From NCBI RefSeq assembly GCF_009711205.1, contig NZ_WMIG01000003.1, positions 62,001-126,000 on the forward strand: DNA of 64,000 nucleotides, in the 5' to 3' direction. Position numbers and translations under genes: made by a program. Position 1 is the first letter of the stretch; every line of letters starts with the position of its first letter. The stretch comes from Paracoccus litorisediminis (GTDB lineage Bacteria; Pseudomonadota; Alphaproteobacteria; Rhodobacterales; Rhodobacteraceae). The notes below the pieces were generated by a model. The model was not told the DNA's origin. It saw only the letters and a list, made by a program, of their open reading frames with translations, and did not search any database. Below, piece by piece: positions 44,773 through 53,195 of this stretch.

Positions 44773-45555
44773 ATGAACTGGATCGAGGCAAGCGCGCATG
44801 TGGTCGAAACGCTGGGCACGCCCGATTTTGCGGCAGCGCTGGTCGCGGCCCTGCGCTGCGTCGCGCCGTTCGAGCATAGCGTCACCTTTGCCTATTATCA
44901 GGACCGCCGCCCGATCGCGCTGCATGACGAATTTCCGGCGTGGAAACGGCAGGTCATGGTCGAGGATTATCAGGCCGGGCCTTACCTTCTGGACCCGTTC
45001 TATCTGCACCCGCCCGGCCCCGGTCAGGCCAAACTGGTGCGGCTGCGGGAACTGGCCCCCGACCGCTTCTATCAGGCCGAATATTTCCGCAACTACTATG
45101 TCCAGACCGAGCTTGCCGAGGAAATAGGCTTCATGCTGGACATGGGGCAAGGCGTGCATGCGGTGATTTCGGCCATGCGCGCCAGCCGCGCCTTTTCGGC
45201 ACGCGAGTTCCGCGAACTGGCCGCCGTCCTGCCCTTTGTCGCCGCATCGGCGCGCAAGAACTGGCCCGACCTGCGCCCGCGCTTCGCCGACCAGCCCCAG
45301 GCGGCGCAGGGCGCGCTGGCCGGGCGCATCGACGCGGCCTTTCGCAATGTCGGGCGCAACCTGCTGACCCCGCGCGAAACCGAGGTGGTCGAATACACGC
45401 TCAAGGGCCATTCAGCCGAGGCGACGGGCCGCGCCCTGGGGATTTCCCCCGGCACGGTCCGCATTCACAAGCGCAATATCTATGCCAAGCTGAGGATCGG
45501 CTCGCAGGGTGAGCTGTTTTCCAATTTCATCGCCGCGCTTGAGGATCTGCGCTGA
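44773..45555 (+). CDS. LuxR-family transcriptional regulator
   Basis: 260-residue regulator with a C-terminal LuxR/FixJ-type HTH: LLTPRETEVVEYTLKGHSAE, then ATGRALGISPGTVRIHKRNI with YAKLRIGSQGELF. The N-terminal ~190 residues are a sensor-like domain of unclear ligand (EHSVTFAYYQDRRPIALHDE). No homoserine-lactone synthase is in the window. It is divergent from the second polyamine-type ABC operon and probably regulates it. Its 3' end overlaps the convergent discoidin-like gene by 76 bases. Confidence 0.88.
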   Translation: MNWIEASAHVVETLGTPDFAAALVAALRCVAPFEHSVTFAYYQDRRPIALHDEFPAWKRQVMVEDYQAGPYLLDPFYLHPPGPGQAKLVRLRELAPDRFYQAEYFRNYYVQTELAEEIGFMLDMGQGVHAVISAMRASRAFSAREFRELAAVLPFVAASARKNWPDLRPRFADQPQAAQGALAGRIDAAFRNVGRNLLTPRETEVVEYTLKGHSAEATGRALGISPGTVRIHKRNIYAKLRIGSQGELFSNFIAALEDLR

Positions 45556-46352
45556 CCTGATGCGGTCACCGGCCAGCCCCATGCCTCGATCTGGGTCAGG
45601 GCCGGGAAAGGCGACGGATCGTCGGCGCGGGTCAGCTGTTCCAGCCGCAGCCATGTCACCTGTCGCGGCGGAATCGCGAAGGCCTGCCGCTGACCGGTCT
45701 TATGCAGCGTGATCCGGGCCTCGGGCCCGTCCGAGAACACGATGGTCGCCCGTTCCCACCAGCTGTCATGGGGAAAATCCGCGCGCAGCCGCAGCGCGAT
45801 TTCGTCCAGCCACACCGCCCGCCCGAAATCCAAGGTCAGCGAGGCATGCGGGTCGCGGTTGATGCCCCAGCTGGTATAGGGCCAGAAGCCGTGATCGTGA
45901 TTGGCAATCTCGCCGTCGATGGCATTGCGGGCGGCAAAACCCGCCTCATTCCGTGTTTCCACATTGGCAAAGGCATGAGGGAAAAAGGCGTCATTCAGCG
46001 CCGAATCCGCCGGGTTCAGCGCCAGATTGCGCCGGATATGCGCCTCGGACGGCAAGGCGGGCCGGATCGAGATGCGATGCAGCGGCCCGGCAAAGGCCTG
46101 CGCCGGATAGGCCACGCGGGCGCTGTCGAAGGGGATGGCAAAGCGATAGATCGGCCCGCCCGCATGGACCAGCGCCGGAGCAATCGCCGCATCCAGTTGA
46201 AGGACGGCATCAAAGCCCGCGCCGTCGCAGGCGATCTCGATCATGTCGCCGGGGGCATAGGTCAGGTCATGGACCAGCACGGCCTCGGTTTGGCCAGATT
46301 GGCGGGCACGCGTCATGCCCTCGGCGCTGACGATCCTGATTTCCAGATTCAC
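45480..46352 (-). CDS. Discoidin-like (F5/8-type) domain protein of unknown role in amino-sugar operon
   Basis: 290 residues, function not recognised. Residues ~120-265 resemble a discoidin/carbohydrate-binding beta-sandwich: ARNAIDGEIANHDHGFWPYT, SWGINRDPHASLTLDFGRAV, WLDEIALRLRADFPHDSWWE and TWLRLEQLTRADDPSPFPAL. The N-terminal ~110 residues form another beta-rich module. There is no signal peptide, so a cytoplasmic place is likely, unusual for such domains. The start overlaps the nagA stop by 4 bases, so it is translated with the operon. The final 25 residues lie antisense inside the LuxR gene and look non-conserved. Confidence 0.75.
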   Translation of the reverse strand: MNLEIRIVSAEGMTRARQSGQTEAVLVHDLTYAPGDMIEIACDGAGFDAVLQLDAAIAPALVHAGGPIYRFAIPFDSARVAYPAQAFAGPLHRISIRPALPSEAHIRRNLALNPADSALNDAFFPHAFANVETRNEAGFAARNAIDGEIANHDHGFWPYTSWGINRDPHASLTLDFGRAVWLDEIALRLRADFPHDSWWERATIVFSDGPEARITLHKTGQRQAFAIPPRQVTWLRLEQLTRADDPSPFPALTQIEAWGWPVTASGQRRSSSAAMKLENSSPCEPILSLA

Positions 46353-47521
46353 GGCATTCTCCTGATTTGGCGGGGTTGGTCGGCATGGATCTGGCGCAGC
46401 AGCGGCTGCCCGCCCCGCCAGACCTGTTGCAGCTGCAGGTCATGGCCCAGATGCACCAGATCGGCGGTCGCGCCGACGCGCAGGCGACCAGCCGCGGAAC
46501 CGATCAGATCGGCGGGGGTCGCGGTCGCCATGCGCAGCGCCTGAAGCGCATCCACGCCCCATTTCCGCAGATTGGCCAAGGCCTGCGGCAGGGTCAGATC
46601 GGCCCCGGCCAGCGTGCCATCGCCCAAGGTCAGCCTCCCGGCACTGCGCCGGATCAGCCGCCCGCCAAGGCGCATGCCCGGCAGCTCGGACCCGGCAAAG
46701 GCCATGCAGTCGGAAACCAGATACAGCCCCCGTGGCCGCAAGCGCAGCGCCATCCGCACGATTTCGGGCGCGACATGTTCGCCATCCGCGATCAGCCCCG
46801 CGGCCAGATCGCTGTCCAGAACCGCGCCGACCAGCCCCGGTTCTCGGTGACCAAGGGGTGACATGGCGTTGAACAGATGCGTGGCCGAGCGCGCGCCCTC
46901 GGCCATGGCGGCGCGGGCCTCGGACAGAGAGCAATCGGCATGGCCAAGGCTGACGGTCACGCCGCCCGCGACCAGCCGCCGGATCTGGCCCGGAGTCACT
47001 GCCGCCGGGGCCAGCGTCACCATCAGCGCGGGCAGTTGCGCGCGGGCGGCCAGCAGCGCCTGCAGGTCGGGCTCAAGCATCGGCCGGATCAGGCCGGGGT
47101 CATGCGCGCCCTTGCGCCGGGGGTCCAGATGCGGACCTTCCAGATGCAGGCCCAGAAAGCCCGGCACACCCGCCCATGCGCATTTGATCCCGGCGGCGAT
47201 GACGCGGGCGGTGGTTTCAGGCGTGTCGGTGATCAGCGTCGGCAGGATGCCGGTCGCGCCCAGCCGGGCATGGCTGTCGCAGATCGCGGCCAGATCGGCG
47301 GCGGTGGTGCTGGCACCGACCTGCCGCCCGCCGCCGCCATTGACCTGCAGATCCAGCAGCCCCGGCGCAAGAATGCCGCCGGGCAATGCGACGGGCTGGC
47401 CAACCGGTCCCCGCCCCGCGGGCAGGATCGCGGTGATGCGGCCATGCGCGACCACCACCGATGCGCCGTCATGCAGGGCCTCGCCATCGAAAACCGAGGC
47501 CCCGGTCAGGGTCATGCTCAT
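46349..47521 (-). CDS. nagA: N-acetylglucosamine-6-phosphate deacetylase
   Basis: 390-residue metal-dependent amidohydrolase that converts GlcNAc-6-phosphate to glucosamine-6-phosphate and acetate. Signatures: LDLQVNGGGGRQVGAS, the metal ligand in GLHLEGPHLDPRRKGAHDPG, SLGHADCSLSEARAAMAEGA, ATHLFNAMSPLGHREPGLVG, LVSDCMAFAGSELPGMRLGG, and GATADLVHLGHDLQLQQVW. It is coupled by 4-base overlaps to the SIS gene before and the discoidin-like gene after. A GalNAc-6-P deacetylase (AgaA) role cannot be ruled out. Confidence 0.93.
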   Translation of the reverse strand: MSMTLTGASVFDGEALHDGASVVVAHGRITAILPAGRGPVGQPVALPGGILAPGLLDLQVNGGGGRQVGASTTAADLAAICDSHARLGATGILPTLITDTPETTARVIAAGIKCAWAGVPGFLGLHLEGPHLDPRRKGAHDPGLIRPMLEPDLQALLAARAQLPALMVTLAPAAVTPGQIRRLVAGGVTVSLGHADCSLSEARAAMAEGARSATHLFNAMSPLGHREPGLVGAVLDSDLAAGLIADGEHVAPEIVRMALRLRPRGLYLVSDCMAFAGSELPGMRLGGRLIRRSAGRLTLGDGTLAGADLTLPQALANLRKWGVDALQALRMATATPADLIGSAAGRLRVGATADLVHLGHDLQLQQVWRGGQPLLRQIHADQPRQIRRMP

Positions 47522-48543
47522 ACTGTCTGGGTCACTTTCTGCAGAAAGGCGGGCTGGTCTGGGTTCAGCCCGCGCTGCCGCGACAGGCGCTCGACCGTGG
47601 CGTACCAGATGGCCAGATGCACCAGCGGCGCGACCAGCGGATGCAGGTCGGGGACCACCGGCAGGGTCGTCGCGCCGGGAACCGCGATCCCGGTGACAAA
47701 GACATCCGCCCCCTGCCCGGCCAGACGTTCCGTCGTGGCGCGTAGTTGCGGCAGGGATTCGTCATCGACCGCAAAGACCAGCACCGGAAAGCGGTCGCGG
47801 GCAATGGCCGAAGGACCGTGCAGGACCTCGGCCGCGGAATAGGCCTCGGCATGCAGGCGGCAGGTTTCCTTGCCCTTCAGCGCGGCCTCGGCGGCGATGG
47901 CAGAGGCCGCACCCCGACCCAGAACGAACAGCGATTGCGCGTCAGTCAGTCGGTCCTCGATCACCTGCCAGTCCAGCCGGGCGGCCTGCGCCAGCGCCTC
48001 GGGCAGGTCCGTCAGCGCCGCCTGCAGTGCCGGATCGGGCCGCCATTCCGCCACCAGCCACAAGGCCGCCAGCAGCGAGGCGACAAAGGTCTTGGTCGCC
48101 GCGACCGAGCGTTCCGGCCCGGCGGCCAGCGGGATGACATGATCGACCGCCCCGGCCAAGGGACTGGCGATGTCATTGGTAAAGGCCAGCGTTCTTGCCC
48201 CGCCCGCCGCCGCGCTGCGGATCATCGCCAGAATGTCGGGGCTTTGCCCGGATTGCGAAATCCCGATGCAGGCCGCGCTGTGCAGTCGCAGCTGGCGCGC
48301 ATAGATCGAGGCGATCGACGGCCCGACCGAGGCCACCGGAATGCCCAGCTGTAATTCGACCAGATATTTCAGGAAACTCGCCGCGTGATCGGATGAGCCG
48401 CGTGCCACGGTGACCAGCAGCGCGGGTTCGGTCAGCCGCAGGGCGGTGGCGGCGTCGCGGATCGGGTCGCGGGACTGGCGGATGAATGCGCGTGCGATGT
48501 CGGGCAGCTCCGCGATTTCGCGGGCCATATGGGTGGGCTGCAA
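47518..48543 (-). CDS. SIS-domain amino-sugar phosphate deaminase/isomerase (NagB-II or AgaS type)
   Basis: 341-residue protein with two sugar-isomerase (SIS) domains and no glutaminase domain. First SIS: VARGSSDHAASFLKYLVELQ and GISQSGQSPDILAMIRSAAA. Second SIS: FVLGRGAASAIAAEAALKGK and ETCRLHAEAYSAAEVLHGPS. The fold corresponds to the isomerase half of GlmS. Family members act as alternative glucosamine-6-phosphate deaminases (NagB-II) or galactosamine-6-phosphate deaminase/isomerases (AgaS). With nagA next to it, it probably completes conversion of the amino sugar to fructose-6-phosphate (or tagatose-6-phosphate) and ammonia. Confidence 0.9.
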   Translation of the reverse strand: MQPTHMAREIAELPDIARAFIRQSRDPIRDAATALRLTEPALLVTVARGSSDHAASFLKYLVELQLGIPVASVGPSIASIYARQLRLHSAACIGISQSGQSPDILAMIRSAAAGGARTLAFTNDIASPLAGAVDHVIPLAAGPERSVAATKTFVASLLAALWLVAEWRPDPALQAALTDLPEALAQAARLDWQVIEDRLTDAQSLFVLGRGAASAIAAEAALKGKETCRLHAEAYSAAEVLHGPSAIARDRFPVLVFAVDDESLPQLRATTERLAGQGADVFVTGIAVPGATTLPVVPDLHPLVAPLVHLAIWYATVERLSRQRGLNPDQPAFLQKVTQTV

Positions 48544-48554
48544 GGGGTTCTCCT

Positions 48555-49397
48555 TTATGCGCGGACAGGTCCCGCGTCGCGATCAGTTGAGATGGCCAGC
48601 CGCAGCGCGCCATCCAGCGCCGAGCCGATGGGCCGGGCCGTGTTCAGCCGCCCCGAAAGGCGATTGTGATAAATCTCGCCCAAGCCCCCGATGAAGGTCA
48701 CGGGCAGGGCCGCGCCCGCCTGAAGCGTGGCGATGGCGGTCATGATCTCGGCCTCGGCCTCGGCCATGATGTCGGGATCGGCGGCGGCGATGACCTCGGG
48801 GGCAAGGCGAGCGAAATCGGCAGGGCTGGCGGCATAGGCAAAGCCGATGATCCCCGCCGCGCCGCCAAAGCGCGCCAGCAGGTCGCGCAGCCATGGCGTC
48901 ATCGGGACCAGCCCGTCATCCGCCCGGACCGCCTGCGTCAGCGCCCTGCGGCCCAGCCACGCCCCCGAGGCGCAATCGCCCAAGACCAGCCCGTGCCCGC
49001 CGATCTGGCAAAACCGCCCGGCCTGCTGGCGGCCAAAGACCGCGCCGGTGCCGATCACCGCCGCGATCCCGTCGCGGTCGCCCAAGGCCCCCAAGGTCGC
49101 GGTCAGGGCGTCGGTTTCGATCCGCACGTGCCGGGCTGGCAGGGCACCCTGCAGCGCCAGATCCGCGCCCGCGGCATTGGCCCCGGCCAGACCCAGCCCG
49201 ACCGCCGCGGCCTCGGTTGCGCCCAGCCCGGCCAGCAGGCCCTGCACGATGCCGATGATGGTGTCGCGGGCGCCTTTGGGGTCGCTGGCGATATTCGCGG
49301 GGCCGGCTTCGGCGCGGGCCAGAATTCGGCCCGCCCTGTCGGCGATGGCGGCGCGGCACCCTGTCCCGCCACCATCTATGCCCAGATACAGCGCCAT
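48555..49397 (-). CDS. BadF/BcrA-type sugar kinase, probable N-acetylhexosamine kinase
   Basis: 280-residue ATPase of the BadF/BadG/BcrA/ASKHA family that includes eukaryotic-type N-acetylglucosamine kinase. Phosphate-binding motif LGIDGGGTGCRAAIADRAGR; ALTATLGALGDRDGIAAVIG with GTGAVFGR (phosphate 2 region); GGHGLVLGDCASGAWLGRRA; and a C-terminal GGLGEIYHNRLSGRL loop. Start ATG 49397 is one base after the upstream stop (TAAG-ATG). With NagA and the SIS enzyme it gives the expected kinase, deacetylase, deaminase order for imported amino sugar. Confidence 0.9.
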   Translation of the reverse strand: MALYLGIDGGGTGCRAAIADRAGRILARAEAGPANIASDPKGARDTIIGIVQGLLAGLGATEAAAVGLGLAGANAAGADLALQGALPARHVRIETDALTATLGALGDRDGIAAVIGTGAVFGRQQAGRFCQIGGHGLVLGDCASGAWLGRRALTQAVRADDGLVPMTPWLRDLLARFGGAAGIIGFAYAASPADFARLAPEVIAAADPDIMAEAEAEIMTAIATLQAGAALPVTFIGGLGEIYHNRLSGRLNTARPIGSALDGALRLAISTDRDAGPVRA

Positions 49398-49398
49398 C

Positions 49399-50685
49399 TT
49401 AGCCCTTGAGGATGGCATTGGCCTGCGAGACCAGTTCCTCGCCAGCTTCAGTGGGGGTGATCTGACCAAAGGCCATCCGGTCGGCCACGGTGCGATAGAC
49501 GCGGTCCTCGAGTTCCGAGGCGCCGACCGGGACCTGCGCCGGGAAGGGACCGACGACATCCGCAATTCCCTCGACATAATCGAAGGAGCGCTTCTGGGTC
49601 TCATCCAGCGCGGGCGCGATGGCGGCGCGCACGTCCAGATTGATCGGGACGCCACGCTCAACCCCAAGGATCTGCCCCGCCGCCAGATCGTTGACGAAGA
49701 AATCAAGGAAACGCGCCGCACGCTCGGGATCGGGGCTATTCTTGGCAATGCCGAAATGCAGCCCGGCGCGATAGAACAGCCCCGAGGCCCCGCCCTTTTC
49801 CGCAACCGGCAGCGTGGTGATGCCGACCGGGTTCTTTTGCAGCGCCTGATAGCCGACCAGCATGTTGGAAAACGCGATGGCCATGACCGCATTCCCGCGG
49901 CTCATCGGGTTGGAATCGATCTGGATCTTGTCCTGCGCCTGCACATCGGCAGGAACGCAGCCGCCCTTCTTGGCCAGGCTTTCCCAATAGCCATACCAGT
50001 CGGTCGCGTCCTTGGCATCGAAGCCGATCTGGCCGTCCTCACGATACAGTTTCTTGCCCCGCTGCAGCAGGAAGGCCTCGAACGCATAGGAATAGCGGGC
50101 GGCATTGCCGACGGCCCAGACGCCCTTCTTGCCGATGGCCTTGGTCATGTCGGTGCAGAGCCGGGCGAAATCGTCCCATGTGGTGTCGCGGCCCGGCGGG
50201 GTCAGCCCGGCCTGCTGGAAGGCGACGGTGTCGTAAAGCAGCGCGAAGGCGTTGTTCGACAGCGGCATCCCCGCCACCTTGCCCTTGACCGTGCCCAGTT
50301 CCAGCGCGCCGGGCAGCAGGCGGTCGGTGCGGATGGTTTTGCCCAGATAATCGTCCAGCGGCAGCATCGCGCCCCGGCCCGCGTAATCGGCAAAACGCCC
50401 CGGCTCCAGCTGGAAGATGTCGGGCGCATTGCCGCCCGCCAGCATGGTGGTCAGCTTGGACCAGTAGTCATTGCCGCCGACCTCGCCCAGAACGGTGGTG
50501 CCGGGATTGGCGGCCTCGAACAGCTTGGCCACGGCCAGCGTGCGTTCCGCCCGACCCGGAGAGCCGAACCAGAACAGCCGCATGTCCGATCCCGAGGCCC
50601 GCGCGGCGCGGCCCAGCAAGGGCATGGTGGTCGCGGCCAGCGCACAGGCAAGGCCACTGTTCAGGAATGCGCGTCTGTTGATCAT
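49399..50685 (-). CDS. Sugar ABC transporter binding protein 1 (tandem paralogue)
   Basis: 428-residue extracellular sugar-binding protein (family 1, MalE-like). The leader is INRRAFLNSGLACALAATTM with an RR pair, ending near ARAS at residue ~32. Mature part: MRLFWFGSPGRAERTLAVAK, NDYWSKLTTMLAGGNAPDIF, NNAFALLYDTVAFQQAGLTP, IGNAARYSYAFEAFLLQRGK (here VGNAARYSYAFEAFLLQRGK). Most positions match the next upstream gene, so the two arose by duplication. Start ATG 50685 begins the leader; its ribosome site is weak. Expected ligand is an oligosaccharide released from a glycosaminoglycan-like polymer. Confidence 0.92.
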   Translation of the reverse strand: MINRRAFLNSGLACALAATTMPLLGRAARASGSDMRLFWFGSPGRAERTLAVAKLFEAANPGTTVLGEVGGNDYWSKLTTMLAGGNAPDIFQLEPGRFADYAGRGAMLPLDDYLGKTIRTDRLLPGALELGTVKGKVAGMPLSNNAFALLYDTVAFQQAGLTPPGRDTTWDDFARLCTDMTKAIGKKGVWAVGNAARYSYAFEAFLLQRGKKLYREDGQIGFDAKDATDWYGYWESLAKKGGCVPADVQAQDKIQIDSNPMSRGNAVMAIAFSNMLVGYQALQKNPVGITTLPVAEKGGASGLFYRAGLHFGIAKNSPDPERAARFLDFFVNDLAAGQILGVERGVPINLDVRAAIAPALDETQKRSFDYVEGIADVVGPFPAQVPVGASELEDRVYRTVADRMAFGQITPTEAGEELVSQANAILKG

Positions 50686-50772
50686 GTCATGTCCGATCTT
50701 GAAACGTGAGGGGTTGTTCCCCGACCGCATCCGGGCCGGGGCAATGGTTCGTCGCATGGGCCGGGCTGCGGC

Positions 50773-52047
50773 CTAGCTTTGCAGGATTTGATTGGCCTGA
50801 GCCACCAGCGTCTGCCCGGCCTCGGCAGGGGTGATCTGGCCGAAGGCCAGCTTGTCGGCGATGGCGCGATAGACCCGTTCCTCCAGCTCGCCGGCGCCGA
50901 CCGGCACTTGCGGCGGATAGTCGCCCGAGATGTCGGCAATCGACTGGATATAGTCGAAGGATCGCTTCTCGACCTCGTTCAGGGTGCCCGCGACGGCGGC
51001 GCGGACATCAAGGTTGATCGGCATGCCGCGCTCCAGCCCCAGCGCCTTGCCCGCCGCAATGTCGTTAAGGAAGAAGTCCAGAAACTGGGCCGCAAGCTTG
51101 GGGTTTTTCGCAGTCTTGGCGACGCCGAATTGCTGACCCGCCTTGTAGAACAGCCCCGAGGGGCCGCCCTTCTGGGCCACCGGCAGCACGGTCAGCCCGA
51201 CCGGGTTTTTCTGCAGGGCTTGATAGCCCACCAGCATGTTGGAAAAGGCAATCGCCATCACCGCATGGCCGGTGCTCATCGGGTTGGAATCGATCTGGAT
51301 CTTGTCCAGCGCCTGCACCTCGGCCGAGACGCAGCCGCCGTTCCGGGCAAGGCTGTCCCAATATCCGTACCAGTCGGTGGCGTCAGTGACATCGAAACCG
51401 ATCTGGCCGTCCTCGCGGTAAAGCCGCTTGCCGCGCTGCACCAGAAACGCTTCCAGCGCGTAACTGTAGCGGGCGGCATTGCCGATGGCCCAGACGCCCT
51501 TCTTGTCGATCGCCTTGCTCATCTCGATGCAAAGCCGGGCGAAATCGTCCCATGTCGTGTCGCGACCCGGCGGGGTCAGTCCGGTCTGCTGGAAAGCCAC
51601 CGTGTCGTAAAGCAGCGCAAAGGCGTTGATCGACAGCGGCACGCCATAGGTCACGCCCCTGACCTGCCCCAGCCTCATCACCTCGGGCATCATCCGGTCG
51701 GTGCGGATCACCGGACCGATATAGTCGTCCAAGGGCAGCATCGCGCCCCGGCCCGCGTAATCGGCATAGCGGCTGGGGACCAGCTGAAAGATGTCGGGGG
51801 CATTGCCGCCCGCCAGCATCGTCGTCAGCTTGGACCAGTAGTCATTGCCGCCGACCTCGCCCAGAATCTTGACGCCGGGATTTGCGGCCTCGAACAGGCG
51901 GGCCACGGCCAGCGTGCGTTCCGCCCGCGCGGGCGAGCCGAACCAGAACAGCCGCATGTCCGTCGTGGCCGCCGATGCCGGACCGCATAGTGAGGCGGCG
52001 GCACCAAGGGCCAGACCGCCCCGGATGAAATCTCTGCGTTTGAGCAT
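50773..52047 (-). CDS. Sugar ABC transporter binding protein 2 (tandem paralogue)
   Basis: 424-residue binding protein with leader MLKRRDFIRGGLALGAAASL ending near CGPASAA. The R-R-D-F pattern suggests Tat export. It is aligned without large gaps to the neighbouring paralogue: MRLFWFGSPARAERTLAVAR, NDYWSKLTTMLAGGNAPDIF, GLTPPGRDTTWDDFARLCIE and FSNMLVGYQALQKNPVGLTV. Differences cluster in the ~100-150 region (DDYIGPVIRTDRMMPEVMRL against DDYLGKTIRTDRLLPGALEL). Ribosome site GGAGGAAT is strong, so this copy may be made in larger amount. It follows the ATPase gene by 29 bases. Confidence 0.93.
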   Translation of the reverse strand: MLKRRDFIRGGLALGAAASLCGPASAATTDMRLFWFGSPARAERTLAVARLFEAANPGVKILGEVGGNDYWSKLTTMLAGGNAPDIFQLVPSRYADYAGRGAMLPLDDYIGPVIRTDRMMPEVMRLGQVRGVTYGVPLSINAFALLYDTVAFQQTGLTPPGRDTTWDDFARLCIEMSKAIDKKGVWAIGNAARYSYALEAFLVQRGKRLYREDGQIGFDVTDATDWYGYWDSLARNGGCVSAEVQALDKIQIDSNPMSTGHAVMAIAFSNMLVGYQALQKNPVGLTVLPVAQKGGPSGLFYKAGQQFGVAKTAKNPKLAAQFLDFFLNDIAAGKALGLERGMPINLDVRAAVAGTLNEVEKRSFDYIQSIADISGDYPPQVPVGAGELEERVYRAIADKLAFGQITPAEAGQTLVAQANQILQS

Positions 52048-52076
52048 GTTATTCCTCCTCCCCAACTTGTGGCCGG

Positions 52077-53165
52077 TCAGGCGGCGCGTGCCGCCACGCG
52101 TCGGCCATCGGCGTCAAAGACATGGCAGCGCGCCAGATCGACCCGCAGCGGCAGTTCCTGACCGGCTTGGACCGATTGCTGGCCGTCCAGCGTCGCCACG
52201 ATCTGCTGCCCGTCGGACAGGCGGCCGTAAACGATGGTCTGGCCACCCAGTTGTTCGACATGGGTCACGGTCATCGCGCCAAGGTCCGCGCCCTGATCCG
52301 AGCCAACCCGCAGATGTTCGGGGCGCACGCCCAGCGAGGCCGTCGCCTCAAGCCCCCTGCCGCCATATCCCGCCAGAGCCACCGACGTTCCGGCAAGATC
52401 CAGCGCCAGATCACCGCCCGAGGACAGCACCCGCGCCTCAAGGAAGTTCATCTTGGGTGAGCCGATGAAGCCCGCGACGAAGCGGTTGGCGGGGGCGTTG
52501 TAGATCTCCAGCGGGGTGCCCGCCTGCTCGATCCGGCCACCGCGCAGGACGACGATGCGGTCGGCCAGCGTCATCGCCTCGACCTGATCATGGGTCACAT
52601 AGATCATGGTCGCGCCGATATCGGCATGCAGCTTGGCGATCTCGACGCGGGTCTGCACGCGCAGTTCCGCATCAAGGTTCGACAGCGGCTCATCGAACAG
52701 AAACACCGAAGGCTCGCGGACGATGGCGCGGCCAATGGCGACGCGCTGGCGCTGGCCGCCCGACAATTGCTTGGGCTTGCGGTCCAGAAGCTGGGTGATC
52801 TGCAGGATCTCGGCGGCCTTGCGGACGCGGCTGTCGATTTCCGCACGCGGCATCCGGGCGGTTTCCAGCCCGAAGGACATGTTCTTGTAGACGGTCATAT
52901 GCGGATAAAGCGCATAGGACTGGAACACCATGGCAATGCCGCGTTCCGAAGCCGAGCGTTCGTTCATGCGCTGGCCACCGATGCGCAGCTCACCGCTTGA
53001 GATCGGCTCCAGCCCGGCGATCATGCGCAGCAGCGTGGATTTCCCGCAGCCCGAGGGGCCGACAAAGACCACCAGCTCGCCGGGTTCGATCTTCAGATCG
53101 ACGCCCTGGATGATGTCGATATTGCCGTAGCTTTTCTTGATGTCTTGAAGGGTCAGAGAGGTCAT
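52077..53165 (-). CDS. Sugar ABC transporter ATP-binding protein (MsmK/UgpC type)
   Basis: 362-residue ATPase of the carbohydrate-uptake-1 type. Walker [20 protein letters not shown]-loop [20 protein letters not shown], signature [20 protein letters not shown], Walker [13 protein letters not shown], switch [15 protein letters not shown], then an MsmK-like regulatory C-terminus with [17 protein letters not shown]. Start ATG 53165 ([14 protein letters not shown]) gives the usual family N-terminus. It energises the two permeases encoded just upstream. Confidence 0.95.
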   Translation of the reverse strand: MTSLTLQDIKKSYGNIDIIQGVDLKIEPGELVVFVGPSGCGKSTLLRMIAGLEPISSGELRIGGQRMNERSASERGIAMVFQSYALYPHMTVYKNMSFGLETARMPRAEIDSRVRKAAEILQITQLLDRKPKQLSGGQRQRVAIGRAIVREPSVFLFDEPLSNLDAELRVQTRVEIAKLHADIGATMIYVTHDQVEAMTLADRIVVLRGGRIEQAGTPLEIYNAPANRFVAGFIGSPKMNFLEARVLSSGGDLALDLAGTSVALAGYGGRGLEATASLGVRPEHLRVGSDQGADLGAMTVTHVEQLGGQTIVYGRLSDGQQIVATLDGQQSVQAGQELPLRVDLARCHVFDADGRRVAARAA

Positions 53166-53195
53166 GTCGGGCTCGCTTTTCTTGATGGCGGGCAA

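Noticed and set aside
44773-45555. LuxR protein as a homoserine-lactone quorum sensor
   Set aside because: No lactone synthase nearby and the N-terminal domain is not clearly an autoinducer-binding domain; lux-box-like sequence was not found.
48847-50709. 620-codon plus-strand open frame opposite the kinase and binding-protein genes
   Set aside because: No domain signature and antisense to two coupled genes of the operon.
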